64,000 nt of DNA from Micromonospora sp. NBC_00421 (lineage in GTDB: Bacteria; Actinomycetota; Actinomycetes; Mycobacteriales; Micromonosporaceae): positions 3,910,001-3,974,000 of the forward strand of contig NZ_CP107929.1 of assembly GCF_036017915.1 (NCBI RefSeq), read 5' to 3'. Below, piece by piece: positions 14,947 to 23,625 of this stretch. Positions within the stretch are counted from its first letter, which is position 1. The number at the start of each line of letters is the position of its first letter. Position numbers and translations under genes: made by a program. The notes below the pieces were generated by a model. The model had not been told where the DNA came from. It worked only from the letters and a program-made list of their open reading frames with translations, and did not search any database.

Positions 14947-17640
14947 TCAGCTCTCCTCTCCGAGCCGGAGCACCTCGCCGAGGCGCATCCGACGGTTGTT
15001 CAGGGCCTCCACCGCCATGGCGAAGCCCAGCGCGACCGCGCCGAGGCCGACCGTGGCGGCGACCAGACCGGGGGCGAAGCCCACCCGCACCGGCGTGCCG
15101 CCGGTGAACGCGGCGAGCCCGAGCAGCGGAGTGAGCAGCACCGGCAGCAGCACCCCGACCAGCGCGCCGGTCAGCACCGACACCCCGACCAGCGGGGTCA
15201 ACTCCACAAGCAGCAGTCCCCGCCACTGCCGACGGGACAGGCCCAGGGTGCGCAGCCGGGACAGCACCGCACCCCGGGCACGGGCCCCGGCCAGCACGGT
15301 GAAGGCGATCGCGAGCAGCGCCAACACCCCGCCGGCCACCGCACCGGCGGCGAACCCGAACGCCAGCAACCCGTTCGCGCCGCCGCCGCCCAGCCGCAGC
15401 CGGGTCTGCGTCCAGGTCTGCACCGCCACGCCCCGGGGCCGTTCCCGGCCGGTCACCGCGCCGCCGGTCTGGTAGCGGTGCTGCCCCTCGTCCCCGACCT
15501 GACGCAACGCCCCGGCGTCGAACCGGTCGCCGGCGACCAGGAAACCGGTGGGCACCGGCGGGGTGTCCCGTCGGGGCAGCGCCTGCCAGGGCAGCACCAC
15601 GTACCGGGTGGTGTCCGGCCCGGCCAACGGGAAGTCGGCGACGGTCCGGGTCGGCATGAACTCGTACCGCTGGCCCTGCACGGTGACGAAGGCGGACCGC
15701 AGGCCGGCGGCGGCCAGGTCGGCGGCGACCGCCGGGGAGACCACCGCCGGCACCGGCCCGGCACCCGGCCGGGCGTCGCGCAGCGGGCCGGGCACCGGGA
15801 CGTCCCGACCGGCGGCCCGCGCCGTGCGGACCAGCGCGGGGCCGTCGACAAGCAGCACGGCGGTGTCGCGCAGCCGGGCGTCGGTGCCGTCGGCGTCGGT
15901 CGCCAGCCGCTGCGCCGGCCCGTCGGCCAGCCCGGTGGCCGCCAGTACCCCGGGCAACCGTTCCAGCGCCGCGCCGGTGTCCGGGGCGAGCCGGTCCCCC
16001 CGGATCAGCGCGTCCGCCGGCACCGCCCGGGTGGCGACGTCGTCGCGGGTGGCCTCGATGCCGGTGGCGACCACGGCGCAGAACGCGGCGGTGGCGACCG
16101 CGAGCACCACCACGACCAGCGGGGTGGCCGCCACCGCCCGACCGGCGCGGGCCGTGCCGAGGAAGGCCACACTTCCCCGGGTACGCGCGGCGAGCCGGCC
16201 GGCCAGCCGCACCGGCCACGGGTACAGCCGCAGCGCCAGCACCGAGGCGGCCACCGCGACCAGCGCCGGGACCGAGACCAGCAACGGATCGACCTCGCCG
16301 GGGGTGAGGCCCCGCCGCCGCAGCAGCACCACCGCGAGCCCGGCCAACAGCACCAGGGCGGCCTCGGTGGTGGCCCGCCGCGCGGACGGCCGCAGCCGGC
16401 CCAGGTCCCGCCGCCCGAGCACCCCGGCCGGTACGGCCAGCGTCGCCACCGGCAGCGCCAGGGTGACCAGGGCTGTCGCGCCGACGGCGAGCGGCCCGGT
16501 GTCGCCGGGCGCACCGGGCAGCAGACCGCCGAGCAGCCAGCCGAGTCCGGCGGCGGGCGGGACGACGAGCAGCGACTCGGCGAGGCTGCGTCGCAGGCCG
16601 GTGGTGACGCCGCCGCCCCGGGCACGGATCAGCACGAACTCGGCGCGGCGGCGACGCGCGGTCGAGGCGGCGGCCAGCACGACCAGCCCGGCCAGTGTCG
16701 CCAGCACCCCGGCGGTGATGACGGCGAGCAGGGTACGCGCCGAGCCGACCGCCCGGCTGAACTCGCGTAGCAGGACGTCGACCCCCTGGGTAAGTTCCGT
16801 GCCGGTGCCGCTGTTGTCGGCCCTGGCCAGCCGCTGCACCCCGGCGACGAGTCGGTCGATCCGTCGGACGTCGATGCCGTCCACACCGAGCCGGTAGCGC
16901 CAACTGAACGACATCGGCCGGCCCTCGACGGCCAGCCGGTCCAGCGCGCCGACGGCGACCACCCCGACCAGCACGAACGGCTCGGCGTCCCCCTCCGGTT
17001 CGATCACCTCCAGCACCGCGGGCAGGGCGTCCCAGCTGCCGTCGGCCGGGTCGACCGGCCGGAACAACCCCACCACGGTCAGCGGGGTGGGCGGGCTCTG
17101 CGGGTCGGGCGCGGCGAGCACGAGTCGGCTGCCGACCCGCAGCTGGAACCGGCCGGCGAGGTCGGCGGGCAGGGCGACAGGCACCGGGGTCTCCCGGTCG
17201 GCCGACCCGTCCGGCCAGCGCCCGTCGACCAGGGTGCCCACCGTCTCGATTCCCGGCATGGCGCGCAGACCCAGGTTCACCAGGTGGTTGCCCCGGGTCA
17301 GGTCGGGGCCGGTGACCCGGCCGGCGGGGGTCTGCGCGGTGTACCAGCGGTGCGCCACGGCGGCCCGCACGTCGGCGGGCATCCGCTGCTGGAGCGCGTC
17401 CAACTCGGCCGCCCGGCTGCTCGGCGGTGGGCCACCGGCGAAGGGGCGGGTCGAATACGTGAGGTCGAGGCGGGCGGCCGGCGCGGCGGCGAGGTGTTCC
17501 CGCAGCCCCTGCCCGGCCAGCCGGTTGACCACCCTCGGCACCCCGCCGACCAGCAGGGCGATCACCAGCGTCAACGCGGCCAGCAGCAGGAACTGCCCGC
17601 CGTGGGCGCGTACCCGGCGGATCACGGCACCGATGCTCAT
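14947..17640 (-). CDS. FtsX-like ABC transporter permease
   Basis: 897 aa from ATG 17640. A membrane helix near the N-terminus (FLLLAALTLVIALLVGG) precedes a large extracytoplasmic domain, followed by groups of helices such as [61 protein letters not shown] and a final FtsX bundle (LLAFGFAAGAVAGGVLALLAI, LLVELTPLVGVSVLTGALVGV, GLVAATVGLGAVALGFAMAV). This duplicated FtsX layout is typical of MacB-like permeases that move substrates by mechanotransmission rather than through a channel. Second gene of the operon, 43 nt after the first permease. Confidence 0.87.
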   Translation of the reverse strand: MSIGAVIRRVRAHGGQFLLLAALTLVIALLVGGVPRVVNRLAGQGLREHLAAAPAARLDLTYSTRPFAGGPPPSSRAAELDALQQRMPADVRAAVAHRWYTAQTPAGRVTGPDLTRGNHLVNLGLRAMPGIETVGTLVDGRWPDGSADRETPVPVALPADLAGRFQLRVGSRLVLAAPDPQSPPTPLTVVGLFRPVDPADGSWDALPAVLEVIEPEGDAEPFVLVGVVAVGALDRLAVEGRPMSFSWRYRLGVDGIDVRRIDRLVAGVQRLARADNSGTGTELTQGVDVLLREFSRAVGSARTLLAVITAGVLATLAGLVVLAAASTARRRRAEFVLIRARGGGVTTGLRRSLAESLLVVPPAAGLGWLLGGLLPGAPGDTGPLAVGATALVTLALPVATLAVPAGVLGRRDLGRLRPSARRATTEAALVLLAGLAVVLLRRRGLTPGEVDPLLVSVPALVAVAASVLALRLYPWPVRLAGRLAARTRGSVAFLGTARAGRAVAATPLVVVVLAVATAAFCAVVATGIEATRDDVATRAVPADALIRGDRLAPDTGAALERLPGVLAATGLADGPAQRLATDADGTDARLRDTAVLLVDGPALVRTARAAGRDVPVPGPLRDARPGAGPVPAVVSPAVAADLAAAGLRSAFVTVQGQRYEFMPTRTVADFPLAGPDTTRYVVLPWQALPRRDTPPVPTGFLVAGDRFDAGALRQVGDEGQHRYQTGGAVTGRERPRGVAVQTWTQTRLRLGGGGANGLLAFGFAAGAVAGGVLALLAIAFTVLAGARARGAVLSRLRTLGLSRRQWRGLLLVELTPLVGVSVLTGALVGVLLPVLLTPLLGLAAFTGGTPVRVGFAPGLVAATVGLGAVALGFAMAVEALNNRRMRLGEVLRLGEES

Positions 17641-17683
17641 CGCTGGTTCTCCCCCTCGCACAGCCGTCCGGTCGTCGCTGTCC

Positions 17684-20600
17684 TCACCGGTCTCCCCCGC
17701 CGCGTAACCGGGCGACGGCGACCCGCTGCCGCAGGCCGGTGGCCATCGCCGCGCTGCCGGCCAGCGCGGCCAGCAGCAGCCCCGCCGCGGTCAACCCGAT
17801 CGGGGTCCAGGCCAGGGCGAACGCCGGCTCGGGCACCGGTCGCCCGGCGGCCGGGGTGAGCACGACAAGCGGGGCCATGGTGGCCCCGACCGCCGCGCCG
17901 AGCAGCAGGCCGACCCCGACGCCGATCCCGGCCAGGAAGGTCTGCTCGGCGAGCAGCGCCCGGGCCAGCAGCCGGGGTGACGCGCCGAGGGTGTGCAGCA
18001 CCGAGAACTCACCGATCCGATGCCGGGCGGTGGCCCAGACGTCCACCACCAGGCCGACCAGGGCGAGCAGCACCGACCCGAGGGCGGCGGCCAGCAACCC
18101 CGTCCGGGCACCCTGCCAGTACGGGTCGTCGGCGGCCACGGCGGCGGCCTGCCGGCGGTCCAGCAGGGTCACCCCGGGCAGCGCGGCGGCGGCCCGGGTC
18201 GCCCCGGCAGGCGCGGCGGGATCGACCCGCAGCCACCACTCGGGCACCGCCCGGACGGTGCCGGAGTTCCGGAGCAGCCAGTCGGTCGCGGCGGGCAGGT
18301 CGAGCAGCACCCCGTCCCCGGTGGTGGCGGGCAGCGCGGTCACCTCCCCGACCAGCCGCACCGGCAGCGAGACCCCGGACAGCGCCAGCACCACGGTCTC
18401 CCCGGGCCGGACGTTGAGCGCCGCCCGCACGGCCGGGGTCATCAGCGCCGGTACGGCGGGGTTCGGGCCGTCCGGCACCACCACGAAGCGGGACGACGGC
18501 TGGTACGCGTACCGCCCGCCCGCGACGAGCCCGACCGGGTGGGTGGCGGTCAGCCCGGCACCGGTGACCGTGGCGCTGCCCTGCTCGGCGGACTCGGCGG
18601 GCTCGGCGGCGGCCACCCGCCACCGGCCGGTGAGCGGGACGGTGGTGGGCCGCGCGTCCGGGCCTGCGGTGCGCAGGTCACGTACCTGGAGCGCGTACCC
18701 GCTGCCGGCGCTGTCCCCACCGTCGGCTTCGAAGCCGGCCAGCCGCAGCCCGTCGCCGGTCGGCAGGTCGACGGTGAACGCGACGGCCCGCCCGTCGCTG
18801 CCGGCGCTCGCCACCGGCAGCCGGTAGGCCAGCCCGTCGGCCCGGGTGAGCAGCACCGACACGGCGATCCGGTGCGGGCCGACGGGCTGCTCGACGGGGG
18901 TGCGGACGGTGCCGGCGAGTCGGCGGGCGTCCGCCGGCAGGGGCACCCCGACGGCCGGTCCCCGGGCGGCGGCCAGCGCCGGGAACAGCTCCCGCGCGGG
19001 CCGGTCGGCGAGCCGGTCGCTGAACCTGACCACCTCGGCGGCGTGCGCGGTGTCCAGGCCCAGCACGGTGGCCTGCCGGTCGTCCCGGCCGACCCGGACG
19101 TCGTCCCGCCAGGCCGGCAGCGCCCGGTCGACCCCGGGCAGCGCGGCGAGCGCGGCGGCCCGGTCGGCGGGGGCGGCTCCGGTGCGTTCGACCAGCCGCA
19201 GGTCCGCGCCGACGGCGTGGTCGGCCTGGTCCGCCTGGGACCGTTCCCCGGTGGCGACAAGTGACCAGGCCAGGGTGCTGCCGCCGACGGCGAGGGCGAG
19301 CAGCAGCACCGGCCCGGCGTGCGGACGCCGGCCGGCCTGCCACATCCCGAAGATGGTCGCGGTCCACGGTCGCCTGTCGACGAACCGCTCGGCGAACCGG
19401 GTGGCCGGCGGGAGCAGCCGCAGCGCCACCACGGCACCGGCCAGCACTCCCAGCGTCGGCGCGGCCACCAGCAGCGGGTCGACGCCGAGGTCGTTGCCGG
19501 CACCGGCCAGCGGGGAGGAGTAGCGGCGCAGTTGCACCCAGGCCAGCACGGCGAAGGCGACCAGGGCCAGGTCGAGTCCGGCCCGGCTGATCGTCCCGGT
19601 GCGGTCGGGCCGGGACCGGGCGGCCAGGTCGGCCACGTAGGTGCCGGCACCCCGCAGGGTGGGCGCGACCATGGCGGTGAGGCAGCCGACGGCGGTGGCC
19701 AGGGCCGCCGCCCAGACCCAGCCGCCGCCAGCACCGCCCAGGTCGACCGGGCCGTCGGCGGCGAGCCGACGCAGCGCCCCACCGGCGAGCAACGGCCCGA
19801 GCAGGGCGGCCGGGACGACCACCAGGGTCGCCTCCCGGGCCGCCAGGCCGACGAGCTGGCGGCGGGCCGCGCCTCTGGCCCGCAGCAGGGCGGTCTGGGC
19901 GCGGCGGTCCTCGTGCAGCAGGGCGGCGATCAGCACCAGTGCGTATCCGCCGAGGACCACGATCAGCAGCAGCGGGGTGGCCAGGGCGGAACGGCCGGCC
20001 AGGTCGGCCCGGCCGATCCGGTCGATCAGCCGGTCGAGTGTGGTCACCGCCTGCGCGGAGGAGCCGAGCCCGGCCGCCTCGGGAACCTCGGTCGCGGCGG
20101 TGGCGACCGCCCGGCGCAGCGCGGGCAACCGGTCCGCCCCGACGGCGGCCAGGTCGGGCGCGACGACCCAGGCGGCGGAGACCGCGCCGGGGAAGGTGGC
20201 CGCGAAGTCCGCCGGGTCGAGCACGAACGGCCCGCGCGCGGCGTCGGCGTCCGGGGTGACGCCGAGCCCGGGGGCGAGTCGCCAGTACGGATCTGCCGGG
20301 TCGCGGGGCCGCCAGGTGCCGGAGACCGACACCTCGGTACGCCTGTCGGCGCTGCGGTCGCGCATCGGCACCCGGTCACCGGCCCGCAGGCCCAGCGTGC
20401 CGGCGACCTTCTCCGGCAGGGTGGCCTGGAGCGGGCCGGCCCCGGCGGTCGGCCAGTCGCCGTCGACCAGGTCGGCGTGCCGGGGCAGGTCGTCCAGGGT
20501 GGCCAGGGTGGCGAAGACCGGGTCCGTTCCGGTGCGGACGGTCGCGCCGAGGTCGCCTGTGAGTTCCCGTCCCGTGCCGTAGCGGGCGGCGGCGACCCGG

Positions 20601-20872
20601 ACCGGGGTGGTGCCGAGGGCGGTGCGGAAGCCGTCCCGGACGGCCCGGTCCCGGGTGGCGTACTCGGCGGGGTCACGCCCGCCGGAGCCGCTGACCAGCA
20701 GGCTGCGTTCCTCGACGGGCGCGGCGGCGATCAGGGCCCGCTGCCCCGCGTCGACGGCCCGCCGGTTGTAGTCGGCCAGCCCGGTGACCAGCGCGATCGC
20801 GACCAGTGCGGCGGCTGCTGCCGCGAGCAGCAGGCCGCGCGCCTCGCGGGCCCGCCTCCACACCAGCTTCAT
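17684..20872 (-). CDS. Large FtsX-like ABC transporter permease
   Basis: 1062 aa from ATG 20872 (GGGGGAGGCGACGGA precedes it); an upstream in-frame start at 20920 lacks a better site. One N-terminal membrane helix, a long extracytoplasmic domain, helices around LLIVVLGGYALVLIAALL, a second periplasmic-type domain, and a terminal bundle (LLAAALGSVLLALVGLVVDVW, TFLAGIGVGVGLLLGAAVGA, GLTAAGLLLAALAGSAAMAT). Related to but not interchangeable with the next permease. First gene of the operon, so its upstream region (20873-21062, shared with a divergent small gene) should carry the promoter. Confidence 0.87.
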   Translation of the reverse strand: MKLVWRRAREARGLLLAAAAAALVAIALVTGLADYNRRAVDAGQRALIAAAPVEERSLLVSGSGGRDPAEYATRDRAVRDGFRTALGTTPVRVAAARYGTGRELTGDLGATVRTGTDPVFATLATLDDLPRHADLVDGDWPTAGAGPLQATLPEKVAGTLGLRAGDRVPMRDRSADRRTEVSVSGTWRPRDPADPYWRLAPGLGVTPDADAARGPFVLDPADFAATFPGAVSAAWVVAPDLAAVGADRLPALRRAVATAATEVPEAAGLGSSAQAVTTLDRLIDRIGRADLAGRSALATPLLLIVVLGGYALVLIAALLHEDRRAQTALLRARGAARRQLVGLAAREATLVVVPAALLGPLLAGGALRRLAADGPVDLGGAGGGWVWAAALATAVGCLTAMVAPTLRGAGTYVADLAARSRPDRTGTISRAGLDLALVAFAVLAWVQLRRYSSPLAGAGNDLGVDPLLVAAPTLGVLAGAVVALRLLPPATRFAERFVDRRPWTATIFGMWQAGRRPHAGPVLLLALAVGGSTLAWSLVATGERSQADQADHAVGADLRLVERTGAAPADRAAALAALPGVDRALPAWRDDVRVGRDDRQATVLGLDTAHAAEVVRFSDRLADRPARELFPALAAARGPAVGVPLPADARRLAGTVRTPVEQPVGPHRIAVSVLLTRADGLAYRLPVASAGSDGRAVAFTVDLPTGDGLRLAGFEADGGDSAGSGYALQVRDLRTAGPDARPTTVPLTGRWRVAAAEPAESAEQGSATVTGAGLTATHPVGLVAGGRYAYQPSSRFVVVPDGPNPAVPALMTPAVRAALNVRPGETVVLALSGVSLPVRLVGEVTALPATTGDGVLLDLPAATDWLLRNSGTVRAVPEWWLRVDPAAPAGATRAAAALPGVTLLDRRQAAAVAADDPYWQGARTGLLAAALGSVLLALVGLVVDVWATARHRIGEFSVLHTLGASPRLLARALLAEQTFLAGIGVGVGLLLGAAVGATMAPLVVLTPAAGRPVPEPAFALAWTPIGLTAAGLLLAALAGSAAMATGLRQRVAVARLRGGGDR

Positions 20873-21062
20873 TCCGTCGCCTCCCCCGGGTCGGCCCGGG
20901 GTCGGGCCGACGGAGAGCAAGAGCGGTGACCCGGCGGGAAAGGTTCGCGCCCGTTACATGATCGTTACCCTGAGCCGTCGGTCGGCCGGGGTGTACGGGG
21001 CTGCGCGGCCCGGCCGGAGCCGAGGTCGTCCGGGTCGTCGTCGATCTGGTTGGATCGACGGC

Positions 21063-21365
21063 ATGGAGATCGCCCTCATCATGTCGAGCACTGCCCTCGT
21101 GCTGGCGCTGCTGTTGCAACTCCCCCGCCGGGACGGCCGGGGCGACGCGTCGTTCCGGCTGATGGAGATCGAGCGGCGACAGCGGCTGATCATGGAACAT
21201 CTCGGCATCGTGGACCGGGGCCCGACCCTGCCCGGGGTGCGGGACCACCTGGCCCGGGGCGAGAAGATCAAGGCGATCAAGGCCTACCGGGAGGCGACCG
21301 GGGTGGACCTGCGCACCGCCAAGGAGGCGGTCGAGGCGATCGCCGAGGGCCGCCACCCGGCATGA
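21063..21365 (+). CDS. Small membrane-anchored protein with ribosomal L7/L12-like C-terminal domain
   Basis: 100 aa from ATG 21063: a hydrophobic N-terminal segment (MEIALIMSSTALVLALLLQL) then a charged linker and, at about 60-97, GEKIKAIKAYREATGVDLRTAKEAVEAIAEG, which follows the helix-loop-helix of the bL12 C-terminal domain (K-x-x-aIK-x-R-x-x-TG-x-x-LkeAK-x-x-v). In bL12 this surface recruits translational GTPases; here it is fused to a membrane anchor and lacks the bL12 N-terminal dimerisation domain. Its function is unknown. Divergent from the FtsX operon. Confidence 0.7.
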   Translation: MEIALIMSSTALVLALLLQLPRRDGRGDASFRLMEIERRQRLIMEHLGIVDRGPTLPGVRDHLARGEKIKAIKAYREATGVDLRTAKEAVEAIAEGRHPA

Positions 21366-21380
21366 TCCACTCAGGTGGGC

Positions 21381-21421
21381 CGATGTTGCGCGGTCGAAGC
21401 CTCCCGAATGCCGCAACATCG
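21381..21421. terminator. Inverted repeat downstream of the L7/L12-like gene
   Basis: CGATGTTGCG (21381-21390) and CGCAACATCG (21412-21421), a perfect 10-bp inverted repeat with 21-nt loop, lie 16 nt after the stop. It could be a terminator or a protein-binding site; no T-run follows. Confidence 0.45.
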
Positions 21422-21539
21422 CCGACATTGAGTTGAGCATCCCGGCCGACCGCTACTGCTCGACCACACGCGCCAACCGCAGCCTGCCGACTGGGGGTCG
21501 CCCCTCCGTCAGCCCCACCGTGCGGCCCGCCGACTGGGA

Positions 21540-21728
21540 CTAGCCCTTTGTCAGCTCCGGCCGGTGCTCGCGGATCCACGCCTCGACGTCGACCTTCCGC
21601 CAGACCTTGCCCATCGCCAGCACGGCCACGGGTTCCGGGAAATTCCGCTGGTTGGCGATCACGGACGCGCGCTGCCGGGAGACGTTCCCGAGCATCGTCC
21701 TGATCTCCGACACGCCAACGAGGTCCAC
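21540..21728 (-). CDS. AlpA/MerR-like small helix-turn-helix DNA-binding protein
   Basis: 62 aa from GTG 21728. MDLVGVSEIRTMLGNVSRQR starts a winged helix of the AlpA/excisionase kind; FPEPVAVLAMGKVWRKVDVEAW is the typical P-x-P ... W-x-x-x-DVeaW wing and recognition end. Such proteins regulate phage-type or mobile genes or act as excisionases. No integrase, transposase or attachment site was found nearby, so it is an orphan. The start is chosen as the only plausible in-frame start before the domain; no strong ribosome site is visible. Confidence 0.65.
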   Translation of the reverse strand: MDLVGVSEIRTMLGNVSRQRASVIANQRNFPEPVAVLAMGKVWRKVDVEAWIREHRPELTKG

Positions 21729-22102
21729 GGGTTGACGATGACAGCATGAAGCCCACTCGACTCCGACAACTACGCAGGCTGTTGCACCCGGCCCCGTCCC
21801 CGACGGAACTGTTCGACCGCTTCCTGTCCTGGACGGCCCGGCCACCCACCCGAGCCGCGAGCGCACCGGCGCGTTCTTCGGCGATGGTCCGGCGGCCCAC
21901 GCCAGACGACAAGCACCAATCCGAGCCCGGAGCGGAGCCGAACCCGGAATACGAACCGCAAGCCGCTCCGGGACCTGAAACCCACCTCGGAGCGGAAGCT
22001 CGATCCGAGGCCGGAGCCTGATCCGGGACCGGAGCCCCGCATGACTCGGATGCCTACGCCGGACCCGAATGGGGATCCGTCCGGAAGACCGAGCGCCGGA
22101 AG
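21729..22102. other. Intergenic stretch with degenerate Glu/Pro-coding repeats
   Basis: 374 nt. A + strand frame at 21746-22021 (91 codons) starts MKPTRLRQLRRLL and ends in a low-complexity Glu/Pro/Ala tail built on repeats of CGGAGC/GGAACC-like units (21915-22035). It diverges from the AlpA-like gene. There is no ribosome site, and coding cannot be supported or excluded. Confidence 0.4.
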
Positions 22103-22258
22103 CTATTTGACGAGCAGGGTCAGCAGTCCGGTGAGCGCGACCAGCACCGCCGCCACTCCGGTGAGCACGGCCGGCAGGATCTTGAGATATTCCAGGATCA
22201 CGGAATGCTGGCGTCGGGTCCCGCCGATCCGCTGCTCTTTCCTCGTCGTGGCCGCCAT
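22103..22258 (-). CDS. 51-residue single-span membrane protein
   Basis: Reading minus from ATG 22258: a basic N-terminus (MAATTRKEQRIGGTRRQH), then a hydrophobic helix (VILEYLKILPAVLTGVAAVL continuing VALTGLLTLLV) and a Lys before TAG. The cytoplasm-positive, single-helix layout and codon pattern look genuine although it is short. An AGGGG lies 9 nt before the ATG. No family is recognised; candidates include a small regulatory membrane peptide or a type I toxin-like peptide. It sits in a 1.2-kb accessory patch with the AlpA-like gene. Confidence 0.5.
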   Translation of the reverse strand: MAATTRKEQRIGGTRRQHSVILEYLKILPAVLTGVAAVLVALTGLLTLLVK

Positions 22259-22546
22259 GGTGAAAACCCCTGTCCGAACTCGCGCGCGGTCGGATGAGCC
22301 GGAGCCGCCGGCCGACCCGCAGCCCGGACCGAGGGGCGTATGCCCTGGTCACGCGAGTGAAGTCGACTTCCGCGCATCCCACCTTTCATATTCGACCGTA
22401 GGCGCGGCGACCTGGCGGGCGCAATCATCAGTACCAGAAAGAGTCTGGATGAAAGCCATTTTCACGCGTGGGAGTGGCATTGGACGCAAGTGATTCGCAC
22501 AAACACCGACACCCCGGCATAGCGACGACCACCGGGCTTTCCGTGC

Positions 22547-23578
22547 TCAGTCGACGATTTCGTCGGCCGGGCGCTTCGCCCGGCTCGGCTGCACCCGTTT
22601 CGGCTCGCCGGGCATCTTCGGATGGTCCGGCGGATAGGGCAGATCGCCCAGCCCGTGCGTGGCGTCCCGATCCGCCCAGTCGAGCAGGGGCGTGATGTCG
22701 AAGGATCCGTCGTCGATGCCCGCGTGCGGGTCGCCCCGCTCGGCCAACCGGGCCGGCACCGTACGCAGGTCGAAGTCGTCCGGGTCGACGTCGGGCAACT
22801 CGTCCCAGCCGACCGGGGTGGAGACGGTGGCCCGTGCGGTGGCGCGCAGCGAGTATGCGCAGGCGATGGTGCGGTCCCGGGCCATCTGGTTGTAGTCGAC
22901 GAAGACCCGCTGCCCCCGCTCCTCCTTCCACCAGGCGGTGGTGACCAGCTCGGGGCGGCGCCGTTCCAGCTCCCGGGCCAGCGCGATGGTGGCCCGGCGC
23001 ACCTCGGTGAACGTCCAACGGGGGGCGATGCGCAGGTAGACGTGCAGCCCCCGGCCACCGGAGGTCTTCGGCCAGCCGGTGACGCCCAGCTCGGCGAGGA
23101 TGCCGCGCAGCTCGGCGGCGGCGGTGGCCGCGTCGGCGAAGTCGGTCCCGGGCTGCGGGTCGAGATCCACCCGTAGCTCGTCGGGGTGGTCGACGGCGGC
23201 GGCGCGGACCGGCCAGGGGTGGAACACCACTGTGCCCATCTGCGCCGCCCAGGCGACGTGGGCGAGATCGGTCGGGCGCAACTCGTCGGCACCGCGCCCG
23301 CTGGGGAAGGTGATCCCGACGGTCTGCACCCACGGCGGCACCCCCCGGGTGGGCACCCGCTTGGAGTAGAACGCCTCCCCCTCGATGCCGTCGGGGAATC
23401 GTTGCAGGGTGGTCGGCCGGTCCCGCAGGGCGCGCATGATGCCGTCGCCGACCGAGACGTAGTAGTGGAAGACGTCGGCCTTGGTGAAGCCGCGCTCCGG
23501 GAAGATCACCCTGTCCGGGCTGCTCAGCCGGACTGGGTGCCCGGCCACGTCCACCTCGGTCGCCGTCGCCTTCGCCAT
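22547..23578 (-). CDS. LigD-type DNA polymerase/primase (NHEJ polymerase domain, stand-alone)
   Basis: 343 aa. Starts MAKATATEVDVAGHPVRLSS, the usual N-terminus of LigD polymerase domains, with PDRVIFPERGFTKADVFHYY, metal-binding acids Asp138 and Asp140 in RVDLDPQPG, and KTSGGRGLHVYL. This archaeo-eukaryotic primase fold adds ribo- or deoxynucleotides at DNA ends or gaps. Ligase and phosphoesterase domains are absent, and no Ku gene is in the window; the nearest ligase gene is at 9323. ATG 23578 has a -10-like TATGGT six bases upstream, so the mRNA may be leaderless. Confidence 0.87.
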   Translation of the reverse strand: MAKATATEVDVAGHPVRLSSPDRVIFPERGFTKADVFHYYVSVGDGIMRALRDRPTTLQRFPDGIEGEAFYSKRVPTRGVPPWVQTVGITFPSGRGADELRPTDLAHVAWAAQMGTVVFHPWPVRAAAVDHPDELRVDLDPQPGTDFADAATAAAELRGILAELGVTGWPKTSGGRGLHVYLRIAPRWTFTEVRRATIALARELERRRPELVTTAWWKEERGQRVFVDYNQMARDRTIACAYSLRATARATVSTPVGWDELPDVDPDDFDLRTVPARLAERGDPHAGIDDGSFDITPLLDWADRDATHGLGDLPYPPDHPKMPGEPKRVQPSRAKRPADEIVD

Positions 23579-23584
23579 GGCGCG

Positions 23585-23590
23585 ACCATA
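23585..23590 (-). promoter_or_regulatory. Leaderless -10 element of the LigD-type polymerase gene
   Basis: Reading minus: TATGGT, six bases, then ATG 23578. Only 23 bp separate it from the oppositely directed -10 of msrB. Confidence 0.6.
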
Positions 23591-23613
23591 TGCGATGCCC
23601 CCGACATCCGACG

Positions 23614-23619
23614 TACGGT
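23614..23619 (+). promoter_or_regulatory. Leaderless -10 element of msrB
   Basis: TACGGT, six bases (TGACGG), then GTG 23626. The core promoter must overlap that of the divergent polymerase gene. Confidence 0.6.
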
Positions 23620-23625
23620 TGACGG

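Noticed and set aside
14671..16770. Long + strand open frame opposite the FtsX permease gene
   Set aside because: Its translation is low-complexity Gly/Arg/Pro/Gln without domains; the minus strand holds a clear permease, so this is a GC-rich shadow.
21746..22021. 91-codon + strand frame divergent from the AlpA-like gene
   Set aside because: No ribosome site and a low-complexity tail; kept only as a described stretch, not as a gene.
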